A model generated the notes under the pieces. That model had not been told where the DNA came from. It did no database searches and was given only the letters and a program-made list of their open reading frames with translations. A stretch of DNA of 64,000 nt. Source: Oceanicella actignis (GTDB taxonomy: Bacteria; Pseudomonadota; Alphaproteobacteria; Rhodobacterales; Rhodobacteraceae). Made by a program: the position numbers and the translations under genes. This document shows, piece by piece, positions 46,744 to 57,400 of the stretch. The stretch covers positions 328,524-392,523 of the forward strand of contig NZ_VNHJ01000003.1 in the NCBI RefSeq assembly GCF_008124525.1, in the 5' to 3' direction. How positions within the stretch are numbered: position 1 is the stretch's first letter; each line of letters opens with the position of its first letter.

Positions 46744-46827
46744 ATGTTCTCGTTCCTGCGCATATCGGATCGCGTCCGGCTGCCCTGGCGGTTCCACGCC
46801 GCCGCGCTCAGCGCGCGCGCGCTCTGA
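46744..46827 (+). CDS. Possible 27-residue leader peptide before leuC
   Basis: A short frame beginning [17 protein letters not shown] and ending SARAL with four Leu codons, directly followed by GC-rich inverted sequence, about 100 bases before leuC. Leader peptides with codons for the end product control some leucine genes, but Leu is not clustered here and no clear ribosome-binding site is seen, so this is only a candidate. Confidence 0.2.
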   Translation: MFSFLRISDRVRLPWRFHAAALSARAL

Positions 46828-46928
46828 GAACGGGCGCGCCAGCCAGGGCGCGCGCGGCCGCGGCCGCAACAGCACGCATCGGCGCAAGACGACGCGCCGG
46901 AACGCCCCCCGCCACGGAGACTTCCGCG

Positions 46929-48344
46929 ATGACATCCTCCTCCGCACCTCGCACGCTTTACGACAAGATCTGGGACGACCACGTGGTCGATCAGGCCGAG
47001 GACGGCACCTGCCTGCTCTACATCGACCGCCACCTGGTGCATGAGGTAACCAGCCCGCAGGCCTTCGAGGGCCTGCGCATGGCTGGACGCAAGGTGCGCC
47101 GGCCCGACGCCACCGTCGCCGTGCCCGATCACAACGTGCCCACCACGCCCGACCGCGCCAAGGGCATCGAGAACGAGGAAAGCCGCATCCAGGTCGAGAC
47201 GCTGAAGCGCAACGCCGAGGAGAACGGCATCGAGTATTACGGCGTCGACGACATCCGCCAGGGCATCGTGCACATCATCGGCCCCGAGCAGGGCTGGACC
47301 CAGCCGGGCATGACCATCGTGTGCGGCGACAGCCACACCGCCACCCACGGCGCCTTCGGCGCGCTGGCCCACGGCATCGGCACCTCCGAGGTCGAGCACG
47401 TGCTGGCGACCCAGACGCTGATCCAGAAGAAGTCCAAGAACATGCTGGTCCGCGTCGAGGGCGAGACCGCCCCCGGCGTCACCGCCAAGGACATCACGCT
47501 GTCGATCATCGGCAGGACCGGCACGGCGGGCGGCACGGGCCACGTCATCGAATACGCCGGCTCGGCCATCCGCGCGCTGTCGATGGAAGGGCGCATGACC
47601 GTGTGCAACATGGCGATCGAGGGCGGCGCGCGCGCCGGCCTGATCGCCCCCGACGAGAAGACCTTCGAATACGTCAAGGGCCGCCCCCACGCCCCCAAGG
47701 GCGAGGACTGGGAGCGCGCGCTGGCCTACTGGCGCACCCTGCGCTCGGACGAGGGCGCGCATTACGACAAGATCGTAGAGATCGACGCGGCCGACATCGC
47801 GCCCGTGGTCACCTGGGGCACCAGCCCCGAGGACGTGCTGCCCATCGACGGCGTCGTGCCCCATCCCGAGGAGTTCGAGGGCGGCAAGGTCGAGGCCGCG
47901 CGCCGCGCGCTCGAATACATGGGCCTGACGCCGGGCATGAAGCTGACCGACATCGAGATCGACACGGTCTTCATCGGCTCGTGCACCAACGGCCGCATCG
48001 AGGATCTGCGCGAGGTCGCGCGGATCATGGAGGGCCGCAAGGTCAAGGAGGGCGTGCGCGCCATCATCGTGCCCGGCTCGGGCCTCGTGCGCGCCCAGGC
48101 CGAGGAAGAGGGCATCGCCCAGAAGCTGATCGAGGCCGGGTTCGAGTGGCGCATGGCCGGCTGCTCGATGTGCCTTGGCATGAACCCCGACCAGCTCAAG
48201 CCGGGCGAGCGCTGCGCCTCGACCTCGAACCGCAACTTCGAGGGCCGCCAGGGCCGCGGCGGGCGCACCCATCTGATGTCCCCGGCCATGGCCGCCGCCG
48301 CGGCGGTGACCGGCCGGCTGACGGATGTGCGCGACCTGATCTGA
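46929..48344 (+). CDS. leuC: 3-isopropylmalate dehydratase large subunit
   Basis: A 471-residue aconitase-family protein of leucine synthesis. The 4Fe-4S ligands are Cys352 (GSCTNGR), Cys412 and Cys415 ([10 protein letters not shown]). Substrate and cluster region motifs [20 protein letters not shown] and VPDHNVPTT are intact. Length is standard. GGAGA precedes the start. The small subunit leuD, which usually follows, is absent here; the next gene is hslU on the other strand, so leuD must lie elsewhere. Confidence 0.97.
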   Translation: MTSSSAPRTLYDKIWDDHVVDQAEDGTCLLYIDRHLVHEVTSPQAFEGLRMAGRKVRRPDATVAVPDHNVPTTPDRAKGIENEESRIQVETLKRNAEENGIEYYGVDDIRQGIVHIIGPEQGWTQPGMTIVCGDSHTATHGAFGALAHGIGTSEVEHVLATQTLIQKKSKNMLVRVEGETAPGVTAKDITLSIIGRTGTAGGTGHVIEYAGSAIRALSMEGRMTVCNMAIEGGARAGLIAPDEKTFEYVKGRPHAPKGEDWERALAYWRTLRSDEGAHYDKIVEIDAADIAPVVTWGTSPEDVLPIDGVVPHPEEFEGGKVEAARRALEYMGLTPGMKLTDIEIDTVFIGSCTNGRIEDLREVARIMEGRKVKEGVRAIIVPGSGLVRAQAEEEGIAQKLIEAGFEWRMAGCSMCLGMNPDQLKPGERCASTSNRNFEGRQGRGGRTHLMSPAMAAAAAVTGRLTDVRDLI

Positions 48345-48831
48345 CGCGGGCCGCCCCGCGCCGCCGCCCCCGGGGCGCGGCGCGCTCGATCCGCGCGCAA
48401 CGCCGCCGCCCCCCGGGCGGCGGCGTCTTGCATCTGGAGGGGGCTGGCGGGGTCTGACGACCGTCGGCGTCAAGCGTCCGGCGGCGTCTGCTCGCTGCCG
48501 ACGTGCAGCCTCCCGCCGGGGCGGTTCGCGGGCCGCGCGTTCGTCCTGCGGCGGGCGACAGGCCGGCGGCGCGCTGCGTCCTGCGCCGGACGGGCGGCCG
48601 ATGGCTGCCATGCCTCCGCCGCCCCCGCCGGCCGTCGCCGCGCCGGTCCGACCGCCCCGAGGCCGGGCCCGGGCGTTTTCACGCGGCGGCGCCGCATTCG
48701 TCGGCGGCGACGTTCGGCCCCCGCGTTCCTGGCCCTTGCCGGCGCCGCGGCGTCCCCTTGGCCGCCCCCGGCGCCGTCATTTCGGCGCGCGCGTCAGGCC
48801 CGGGCGGCTCGGGCCCGGATCGCGGCGCGGG
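48345..48831. other. Convergent intergenic region, leuC and hslU
   Basis: About 490 bases with a strong leuC terminator hairpin (listed separately) and no leuD or other gene. The remainder is GC-rich and gives only Arg/Pro-rich frames. Confidence 0.6.
48401..48425 (+). terminator. Terminator hairpin after leuC
   Basis: A perfect eleven-pair stem, CGCCGCCGCCC/GGGCGGCGGCG, with a three-base loop, followed by TCTTG. It starts 57 bases after the leuC stop. Confidence 0.65.
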
Positions 48832-50160
<1,329 letters not shown>

Positions 50161-50207
50161 CGGATCTCCGTTCGTCTGCGCTCGGCGCCCGCGCGGGGCG
50201 CGGCGCG

Positions 50208-50789
50208 TCAGTCGGCCGCCGGGCGCGCGCGCTCGAGCGTCAGGGCGCCGTTGGTGTAGATGCAGATCTCGGCCGCGATCGCCATGGCCTTGCGCGCGAT
50301 CGCCTCGGCGTCGAGCGTCGTGTCCATCAGCGCCCGCGCCGCGGCCAGGGCATATGCGCCGCCCGAGCCGATCGCCGCCACGTCGTGCTCGGGTTCGAGC
50401 ACGTCGCCCGCGCCCGTGACCACGAACAGGTCGGCGCCGTCGGTGACGATCAGCATCGCCTCGAGATTGCGCAGGCGCTTCTCGGTGCGCCACTCCTTGG
50501 CCAGCGCCACGCAGGCGCGCGCCAGCTGGCCGGGGCGCGATTCGAGCTTGCTTTCGAGCAGCTCGAGCAGGGTGAAGGCGTCGGCCGTCGAGCCGGCGAA
50601 TCCGGCCACCACCTGGTCGGCCCCCGGCGCGCTGAGCCGGCGCACCTTGCGCGCCGAGCCCTTGATCACCGTGTCGCCGAAGGTCACCTGGCCGTCGCCG
50701 GCTACGACCACCTCGCCGCCCTTGCGCACGGCGAGGATGGTGGTGCCATGCCAGCGGGCGGCGTCGGTCGGGGACTGGGTCATCGTCAT
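50208..50789 (-). CDS. hslV: ATP-dependent protease peptidase HslV
   Basis: A 193-residue proteasome-type peptidase. The catalytic N-terminal Thr is Thr16 of the precursor, after the propeptide ending WHG ([13 protein letters not shown]), so a 15-residue leader is removed. [41 protein letters not shown] and [16 protein letters not shown] are conserved. AGGAGG lies 6 bases upstream of the chosen ATG. It heads the hslVU operon, divergent from hisB across 134 bases. Confidence 0.97.
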   Translation of the reverse strand: MTMTQSPTDAARWHGTTILAVRKGGEVVVAGDGQVTFGDTVIKGSARKVRRLSAPGADQVVAGFAGSTADAFTLLELLESKLESRPGQLARACVALAKEWRTEKRLRNLEAMLIVTDGADLFVVTGAGDVLEPEHDVAAIGSGGAYALAAARALMDTTLDAEAIARKAMAIAAEICIYTNGALTLERARPAAD

Positions 50790-50923
50790 CCTCCTGCGGG
50801 TCGGCCCCTGATATAGGCCCTCGGGCGCGCCCGCGCCAGCCGCCGCGCGCCCGCGCGCCCGCGCGCACTGGCGCGCCGCCGCGCCGGGCGCTATAACCCC
50901 CCCGTCCGAAACGGAGACCGCCC

Positions 50924-51511
50924 ATGCGCAAAGCCTCGATCGCCCGCAAGACGGCCGAGACCGACATCCGGGTCGAGATCGACCTGGACGGCGCCGGCGC
51001 CTATGACAACCGCACCGGCGTCGGCTTTTTCGATCACATGCTGGACCAGCTGGCGCGCCACTCGCTGATCGACATCACGGTGCGCGCCGAAGGCGACCTG
51101 CACATCGACGACCACCACACCGTCGAGGATGTGGGCATCGCGCTGGGCCAGGCGCTGCGGCAGGCGCTGGGCGACAAGCGCGGCATCCGCCGCTACGGCG
51201 CGTGCCTTCTGCCCATGGACGACGCGCTGGTGCGCGCGGCCCTGGACCTGAGCGGGCGGCCCTTTCTGGTGTGGAAGGTGGATTTCAGCGCGCCGAAGAT
51301 CGGCAGCTTCGACGTCGAGCTGGTGCGCGAATTCTTCACCGCCTTCGCCATGAACGGCGGCGTGACGCTCCATGTCGAGAAGCTGGATGGCCTCAACGCC
51401 CATCACGTCGCCGAGGCCGCCTTCAAGGCCGTGGCGCGCGCCCTGCGCGAGGCGGTCGAGCCCGACCCGCGCAAGGGCGACGCGGTGCCCTCGACCAAGG
51501 GCGCGCTGTGA
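50924..51511 (+). CDS. hisB: Imidazoleglycerol-phosphate dehydratase
   Basis: A 195-residue single-function enzyme of histidine synthesis. Metal-binding motifs are [34 protein letters not shown] and, in the second half, [33 protein letters not shown]. The gene lacks the phosphatase domain of the enterobacterial form, as usual in alphaproteobacteria. A weak TATAAC at 50892-50897 may be the -10. CGGAGA precedes the start. It overlaps hisH by one base (TGATG). Confidence 0.97.
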   Translation: MRKASIARKTAETDIRVEIDLDGAGAYDNRTGVGFFDHMLDQLARHSLIDITVRAEGDLHIDDHHTVEDVGIALGQALRQALGDKRGIRRYGACLLPMDDALVRAALDLSGRPFLVWKVDFSAPKIGSFDVELVREFFTAFAMNGGVTLHVEKLDGLNAHHVAEAAFKAVARALREAVEPDPRKGDAVPSTKGAL

Positions 51512-52152
51512 TGACGACGGTCATCATCGATTACGGCTCGGGCAACCTGCGCTCGGCCGAGCGGGCCTTCGCGCGCATGGCGGGCGAGCTGGACGCCGGC
51601 GCGGTGACGGTCACCTCGGACCCCGAGGCCGTGCGCCGCGCCGACCGCATCGTGCTGCCCGGCGTCGGCGCCTTCGCCGACTGCAAGGCCGGGCTCGAGG
51701 CCCTGCCCGGCATGCGCGAGGCCATCGAGGAGCGCGCGCTGCGCGGCGGCGTTCCCTTCCTGGGCATCTGCGTGGGCATGCAGCTTCTGGCCACGCGCGG
51801 GCTCGAGCACGGCCCGACCGACGGGTTCGACTGGATCCCGGGCGAGGTGACGCGCCTCGAGCCGGGCGATCCGGCGCTCAAGGTGCCGCACATGGGCTGG
51901 AACGAGCTCATCCTCGACGCGCCCGGGCATCCGCTGCTGCGCGGAATCGCGACGGGCGACCACGCCTATTTCGTGCACTCGTATCACCTCGTCCCGCGCG
52001 AGGGCGCGCATCTGCTGGCCCATGCCGTGCACGGGCGCCCGCTGGCCGCCGCGGTTGGGCGCGACAACATCGCCGGCACGCAGTTCCACCCCGAGAAAAG
52101 CCAGCGCACCGGCCTGCGGCTGATCGCCAACTTCCTGCTCTGGCGGCCCTGA
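51511..52152 (+). CDS. hisH: Imidazole glycerol phosphate synthase, glutaminase subunit
   Basis: A 213-residue class I glutaminase. The nucleophile is Cys87 (GICVGMQLL), with the His and Glu of the triad in TQFHPEKSQ. VPHMGWNEL and YFVHSYHLVP are typical of HisH. It passes ammonia to HisF. Its ATG overlaps the hisB stop by one base; hisA starts 21 bases later. Confidence 0.97.
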   Translation: MTTVIIDYGSGNLRSAERAFARMAGELDAGAVTVTSDPEAVRRADRIVLPGVGAFADCKAGLEALPGMREAIEERALRGGVPFLGICVGMQLLATRGLEHGPTDGFDWIPGEVTRLEPGDPALKVPHMGWNELILDAPGHPLLRGIATGDHAYFVHSYHLVPREGAHLLAHAVHGRPLAAAVGRDNIAGTQFHPEKSQRTGLRLIANFLLWRP

Positions 52153-52173
52153 CCGCCCCTTCGGAGACGCCCG

Positions 52174-52896
52174 ATGATCCTCTACCCCGCCATCGACCTC
52201 AAGGACGGCCAGTGCGTGCGCCTTCTGCGCGGCGAGATGGACAAGGCCACCGTCTTCAGCGACGACCCCGCCGCCCAGGCCGCCGCCTTCGAGGCCGCCG
52301 GCTGCCGCTGGCTGCACCTCGTGGACCTGAACGGCGCCTTCGCCGGCGCGCCGGTCAACGCGGCGGCGGTCGAGGCGATCCTGGCGCGGGTCTCGATCCC
52401 GGCGCAGCTGGGCGGGGGCATCCGCGACATGGCCGCCATCGAGCGCTGGATCGAGAAGGGGCTGGCGCGGGTCATCCTGGGCACCGTCGCGGTGCGCGAT
52501 CCGGCGCTGGTGCGCGAGGCGGCGCGGGCCTTCCCGGGCCGGATCGCCGTGGGCATCGACGCGCGCGACGGCATGGTGGCCGTCGAGGGCTGGGCGCAGA
52601 CCACCGACGTCAGCGCGCTGGACCTGGCGCGGCGCTTCGAGGATGCGGGGGTGGCCGCGATCATCTATACCGACATCGAGCGCGACGGCGCCATGCAGGG
52701 GCCCAACGTGGCCGCGACGGCGGCGCTGGCGCGGGCGGTGTCGATCCCGGTCATCGCCTCGGGGGGCGTGTCCTCGATGGAGGACCTGCGCGCGCTCAAG
52801 GAATGCGGCGCGCCGCTTGACGGCGCGATCTCGGGGCGGGCGATCTATGACGGGCGCATCGACCCGGCCGAGGCCACCGCCTATCTGGCCGCCTGA
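52174..52896 (+). CDS. hisA: ProFAR isomerase
   Basis: A 240-residue TIM-barrel enzyme isomerising phosphoribosylformimino-AICAR-phosphate. Asp8 ([13 protein letters not shown]) and the second acid in the YTDIERDG segment are the catalytic pair. [13 protein letters not shown] and [13 protein letters not shown] bind the two phosphates. TCGGAGACGCC precedes the start. Confidence 0.97.
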   Translation: MILYPAIDLKDGQCVRLLRGEMDKATVFSDDPAAQAAAFEAAGCRWLHLVDLNGAFAGAPVNAAAVEAILARVSIPAQLGGGIRDMAAIERWIEKGLARVILGTVAVRDPALVREAARAFPGRIAVGIDARDGMVAVEGWAQTTDVSALDLARRFEDAGVAAIIYTDIERDGAMQGPNVAATAALARAVSIPVIASGGVSSMEDLRALKECGAPLDGAISGRAIYDGRIDPAEATAYLAA

Positions 52897-52925
52897 CGCC
52901 GCGCCGCCGCACGCAAGGAGCAAGG

Positions 52926-53684
52926 ATGCTGAAGATCAGGGTCATCCCCTGCCTCGACGTCAAGGACGGGCGCGTGGTTAAGGGGGTCAACTTCGTCGAT
53001 CTGGTCGATGCGGGCGACCCCGTCGAGGCCGCCCGCGCCTATGACGAGGCGGGCGCCGACGAGCTGTGCTTTCTGGACATCTCGGCCAGCCACGAGAATC
53101 GCGGCACGCTGCTCGACGTGGCGCGCCGCACGGCCGAGCAGTGCTTCATGCCGCTGACCGTGGGCGGCGGCGTGCGCACCCCCGAGGACGTGCGCCAGCT
53201 GCTGCTGGCGGGGGCCGACAAGGTCAGCTTCAACACCGCCGCCGTGCGCGACCCCGAGGTGATCTCGCGCGCCGCCAACCGCTTCGGCGCGCAGTGCATC
53301 GTCGTGGCCATCGACGCCAAGACCGTCGCCCCCGGGCGGTGGGAGATCTTCACCCATGGCGGCCGCACGCCGACCGGCATCGACGCGGTCGAATTCGCGC
53401 GCGAGATGGAGGCGCGCGGCGCCGGCGAGATCCTGCTGACCTCGATGGACCGAGACGGCACGCGCGCGGGCTACAATCTCGAACTCACGCGCGCCGTCGC
53501 CGACGCGGTGTCGATCCCGGTCATCGCCTCGGGCGGGGTCGGCGCGCTGGATCACCTGGTCGAGGGCGTGACCAGGGGCCACGCCTCGGCGGTGCTGGCC
53601 GCGTCGATCTTCCATTTCGGCCACCACACCATCGCCGAGGCCAAGGCGCACATGCGCGCCGCCGGCATCCCGGTGCGGCCATGA
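52926..53684 (+). CDS. hisF: Imidazole glycerol phosphate synthase, cyclase subunit
   Basis: A 252-residue TIM barrel, partner of HisH. Asp11 ([17 protein letters not shown]) and the second Asp in VVAIDAKTV are the catalytic pair. [12 protein letters not shown] and [16 protein letters not shown] bind phosphates. AAGGAGCAAGG precedes the start, and the stop overlaps hisE (ATGA). Confidence 0.97.
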   Translation: MLKIRVIPCLDVKDGRVVKGVNFVDLVDAGDPVEAARAYDEAGADELCFLDISASHENRGTLLDVARRTAEQCFMPLTVGGGVRTPEDVRQLLLAGADKVSFNTAAVRDPEVISRAANRFGAQCIVVAIDAKTVAPGRWEIFTHGGRTPTGIDAVEFAREMEARGAGEILLTSMDRDGTRAGYNLELTRAVADAVSIPVIASGGVGALDHLVEGVTRGHASAVLAASIFHFGHHTIAEAKAHMRAAGIPVRP

Positions 53685-54040
53685 GCGCCCCCGCCAGCCC
53701 CCCCGAAGGCGGCGCGGGCGCGCCCGGCGTGCTGCGCCGGCTCGAGGCCGCCATCGCCGCGCGCAAGGGCGCCGATCCGGCCGTCTCGCACACCGCCGCG
53801 CTGCTGGCCCGCGGGCCGGGCAAATGCGCCGAGAAATTCGGCGAAGAGGCCGTCGAGGCCATCGTCGCCGCCGCCGCGGGCGACCGCGCGAACCTGGTCT
53901 ATGAAAGCGCCGACGTGCTTTATCACATGCTGGTGATGCTGGCCGCGCGCGACGTCGCGCTGGACGAGGTGCTGGCCGAGCTGGCGCGCCGCGAGGGGGT
54001 GTCTGGCGTGGCCGAGAAGGCGGCGCGCAAGCCGCGCTGA
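53681..54040 (+). CDS. hisE: Phosphoribosyl-ATP pyrophosphohydrolase
   Basis: A 119-residue MazG-like helical enzyme, the last gene of his[22 protein letters not shown] and [21 protein letters not shown] carry the acidic metal site (EEAVE, ESAD). The first 15 residues are Ala/Pro/Gly-rich and not conserved. ATG overlaps the hisF stop by 4 bases. hisI is not adjacent. Confidence 0.94.
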   Translation: MSAPASPPEGGAGAPGVLRRLEAAIAARKGADPAVSHTAALLARGPGKCAEKFGEEAVEAIVAAAAGDRANLVYESADVLYHMLVMLAARDVALDEVLAELARREGVSGVAEKAARKPR

Positions 54041-54095
54041 GCCGCCGCTTCGCGCTTGCATCGGGGCGGGCGAGCCTCTAGAAATCCGGCCAGCG

Positions 54096-54172
<77 letters not shown>

Positions 54173-54474
54173 CTTCCCAGCCCGCGACCGCCAGCCCTCG
54201 GCCCCGGACCATGGAGCCCCGGCGCGGCGCCTCCAACGCCCCTCATCGCCATGCCCTGCGCGCGAGCCGGCGCGCCGGGCAAGGCGCGGCGCCGCCTCTT
54301 CGGCCGCAATCGCGCCCGCCGAAAGCCCCGCCGCAGCCCCGCCGCAAGCATGGTTCAGACGGCGCGAAAGGCCGGGCATGGGGCCAGGCGCCGTTCCCCC
54401 GCCCCCGGCGCCGTCGCGCCGCCCGAGGCCCTGGGCGCGGATCGCCGCCATGGCGCCCGCCCGGGGACGGCGCG
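54173..54474. other. Region between tRNA-Arg and the giant RTX gene
   Basis: About 300 bases with no gene or terminator I can support. If an island inserted at the tRNA 3' end, its boundary would be here; I see no second copy of the tRNA 3' end within the window. Confidence 0.5.
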
Positions 54475-57400
54475 TCAGAACAGGAAGTCGGACGCGTCCA
54501 GCTGGCCCAGCTTGACCCCCTGCAGAAGGATCGAGTCGCCTTCGCCCGTCGCGATCAGCACCCCGTCGGCGGTCTGGCGCGCGGCGCTCAGCGCCTCGGC
54601 GAGAGTCCCGAGCGCCGAGACGCCCGACAGGTCCAGCTTCTCGGCCCCGCTGCGCGCGGCGAAGTCCGTGATCACGTCGCGCCCATGCCCGTCGGCGAAG
54701 ACGAAGACGTCGCCGCCGCCGCCCCCGGACATGACGTCGTCGCCGACGCCGCCCTCGAGCCGGTCGGCCCCGACGCCGCCGAACAGAAGGTCGCGCCCCT
54801 CGGCGCCGAACAGCAGATCGTCGCCCGCGCCGCCGCGCAGCTCGTCCGCGCCGCGCCCGCCGTAAAGCGCGTCGCGCCCGTCGCCGCCGCGCAAGAGGTC
54901 GTTGCCGTCGCCGCCGAACAGGCGATCGCGGCCCTGGGCGCCGTCCAGCGTGTCGCCGCCAAGCTGACCGAACAGGCGGTCGTCGCCCTCGCACCCGTTC
55001 AGCGCGTCGTCGCCGCCGCCGCCGAAGGCGCGGTCGGCCCCCCTGCCCCCGAACAGCTGGTCGGCGCCCTTGCCGCCGAACAGCGCGTCGCGCCCCTGCC
55101 CGCCTTCGATGCGGTCCGCGCCGGCGCCGCCGCTCAGCCGGTCGTCGCCGCCGCCGCCCTCGAGCCCGTCGTCGCCGCCGCGCCCGTCCAGAAGGTCGTC
55201 GCCGGCGCCGCCGCCGAGCTGGTCGGGCGCATCGGTGCCGAGCAGCTCGTCCGCGCCCGCGCCGCCGGCGAAGGCGACGCCGGCGCCGTCCTCGCCGAAC
55301 AGGTCGCGGCCGTCCATCAGGTCGTCGCCCTCGGTGCCCTGGACCGAGCGCTGCCCCGAGCGGGTTTCGGCAAGGATGAAGTCCTCGCGGCCCAGCTCCT
55401 CGGGCAGCATGCCGACCACCAGGCCCGCCACCTGACCGCGCACCAGAACCTGGGTGCTCTCGGGCATCCATCGAAATTCGTTCCACCGCTCGAAGCTGAC
55501 ATCCGCCCACGCCGCACCGAAGGCCGCGAGCGAAATCTTGTCCTCGCCCGGGGTGAAGTCCCTTATCCGATCCTCGCCGCCATCGGGCGTCAGCGCGAAA
55601 ACATCCGCGCCGCCGCCTCCGGTCAGTTCATCCACATGGCCAAGGCTCTCGACGGTGACGAAGCCCAGCAGAGGGCCATACCCGTCGCTGGTCAGGGCAA
55701 TCGTGCGGCCTTGATCGTCCACGAATTCGGACACCTCGGCGAAGGCCAGCTTGTCCTCGCCCGTGCCCGTGAATTCGAACTGGTAGATGGTCCAGCTGTC
55801 CTCGGCGGCGCTGCTCAGATATTGCAGCCCGCTCTTGGCACCGGGCTTGACGCCGGGCGCCGTCGGCCTGACCAGGGATCCGTCCGGCATGACGCGCGCA
55901 AGGGTCGGATCGTTCAGCACGCTGGCGTCATTGAGGTTGACCTCCAGGCTCTCGCCCGGATCGTAATGCGGGTAGGGGGTCGAGCGCCTGTCCGACATCG
56001 CGAAAGTGACGCGATAGAGACCGCCGACCTGCGTCTCGAGCGTCCGATAGATCTGGTCCATCGGCGAGGCATAGCCGTCGATATCGACGATGCCGCCGCG
56101 CCGCCCGGTCCCCGGAACGGCCGGCGGGCTGATGGTTCCGCCGACGGGGCTGTCGGAAGGATCGGCGTCGTCGGCCACGGCCTCCCACACCTCGATGGGC
56201 CCTGCCGGGTTGAACCAGTCGTTCCAGCCGCCGTGGAAGAATTTCAGCCGCGTGATGCTTGGATCGCCGAAATCGTCCGTGAAGATCACGCCGCTCTCGT
56301 CGCCGCCCGAAAGAAAGTCGTCGCCGTCGCCTCCGATCAGAATGTCCGACCCCGCGCCGCCGTCCAGCGCGTCGTCGCCCGCGCCGCCTTCAAGCCGGTC
56401 GTTCCCTCCCCGCCCGGTCAGGGTGTTGGCGTTCGCGTCGCCCAGAAGGATGTCGTCGCGCTCGGTCCCGAACACGTTCTCGAAGTTGAGAACGGGCATG
56501 ACATGGGTGAAGGGGTCGGCGTCGCCCGGCTGCATGAATTGCGACGAGGCGCTGCCCTCGGTCAGGTTAACGGCCCAGCCCGAGACGTTCTGGGTTCGGT
56601 CGTCGGCCTCTTCCATCACGTCGGGCTCGTGCCAGGCGTCAAGGCGGAAGGCCTGGCCGGGCTTGAGCTCGAGCGTGTCGGAGCCCGCCCCGCCGTCGAC
56701 GCGGGTCCGTTCGACATACCCCATGGCCACGATGTCGTCGCCCGAGCCGGCGTCGATGTCGCCGTCGATCTGCTCGGTCACGTCGACGTAGTCGGCGCCG
56801 CCAAGCCCCCGGATCACGTCGCCGCCCTCATCGCCGAACAGGTAGTTCGCGCCGTTGTCGCCGATCAGCACGTCGTCGACCCGCGTGCCCACCACGCCCT
56901 CGATGCCGATCAGCCGGTCGGCCAGCGTCTCGGCGCCGGCGCCGCTGAATTGCAGCTTTTTCGCCGTGCCAAGGCTCAGATCCACCTCGACGCCCTGCAC
57001 GCCCTGTCCTGTGTGCGTCTCCTGATAGCGGATGTTGTCGAGGTTGTAGTTGACCAGGTCGAACCCGTCGCCGCCGTCGAAGACGCTGCCCGCCTTGGCG
57101 GCGAAGAACACGTCCGCGCCGGCGCCGCCCATGAAGATCGAGCCGTTCTTGACGTAGCGGAACACCATGTCGCCGTCGACCAGCTCGTATCGCTCGTAGA
57201 TGATGCGATCGCGCGTGGCGCCTTGGCCGAATCCGTAGGCGTAGAAGACGTCGCCGTAATTGGTGCCCTCGAAGCGGTCGACATTGGTCACCGTCCAGTC
57301 GCCGGAGCGCGGATTCGGCGCGTCCTTGGCCGAGTGGCGCGCCTGCGAGTTCTCGTCGTCGTAGGGGTCGGCGCGCACTTCGACGCGCACGCCCTCATAG

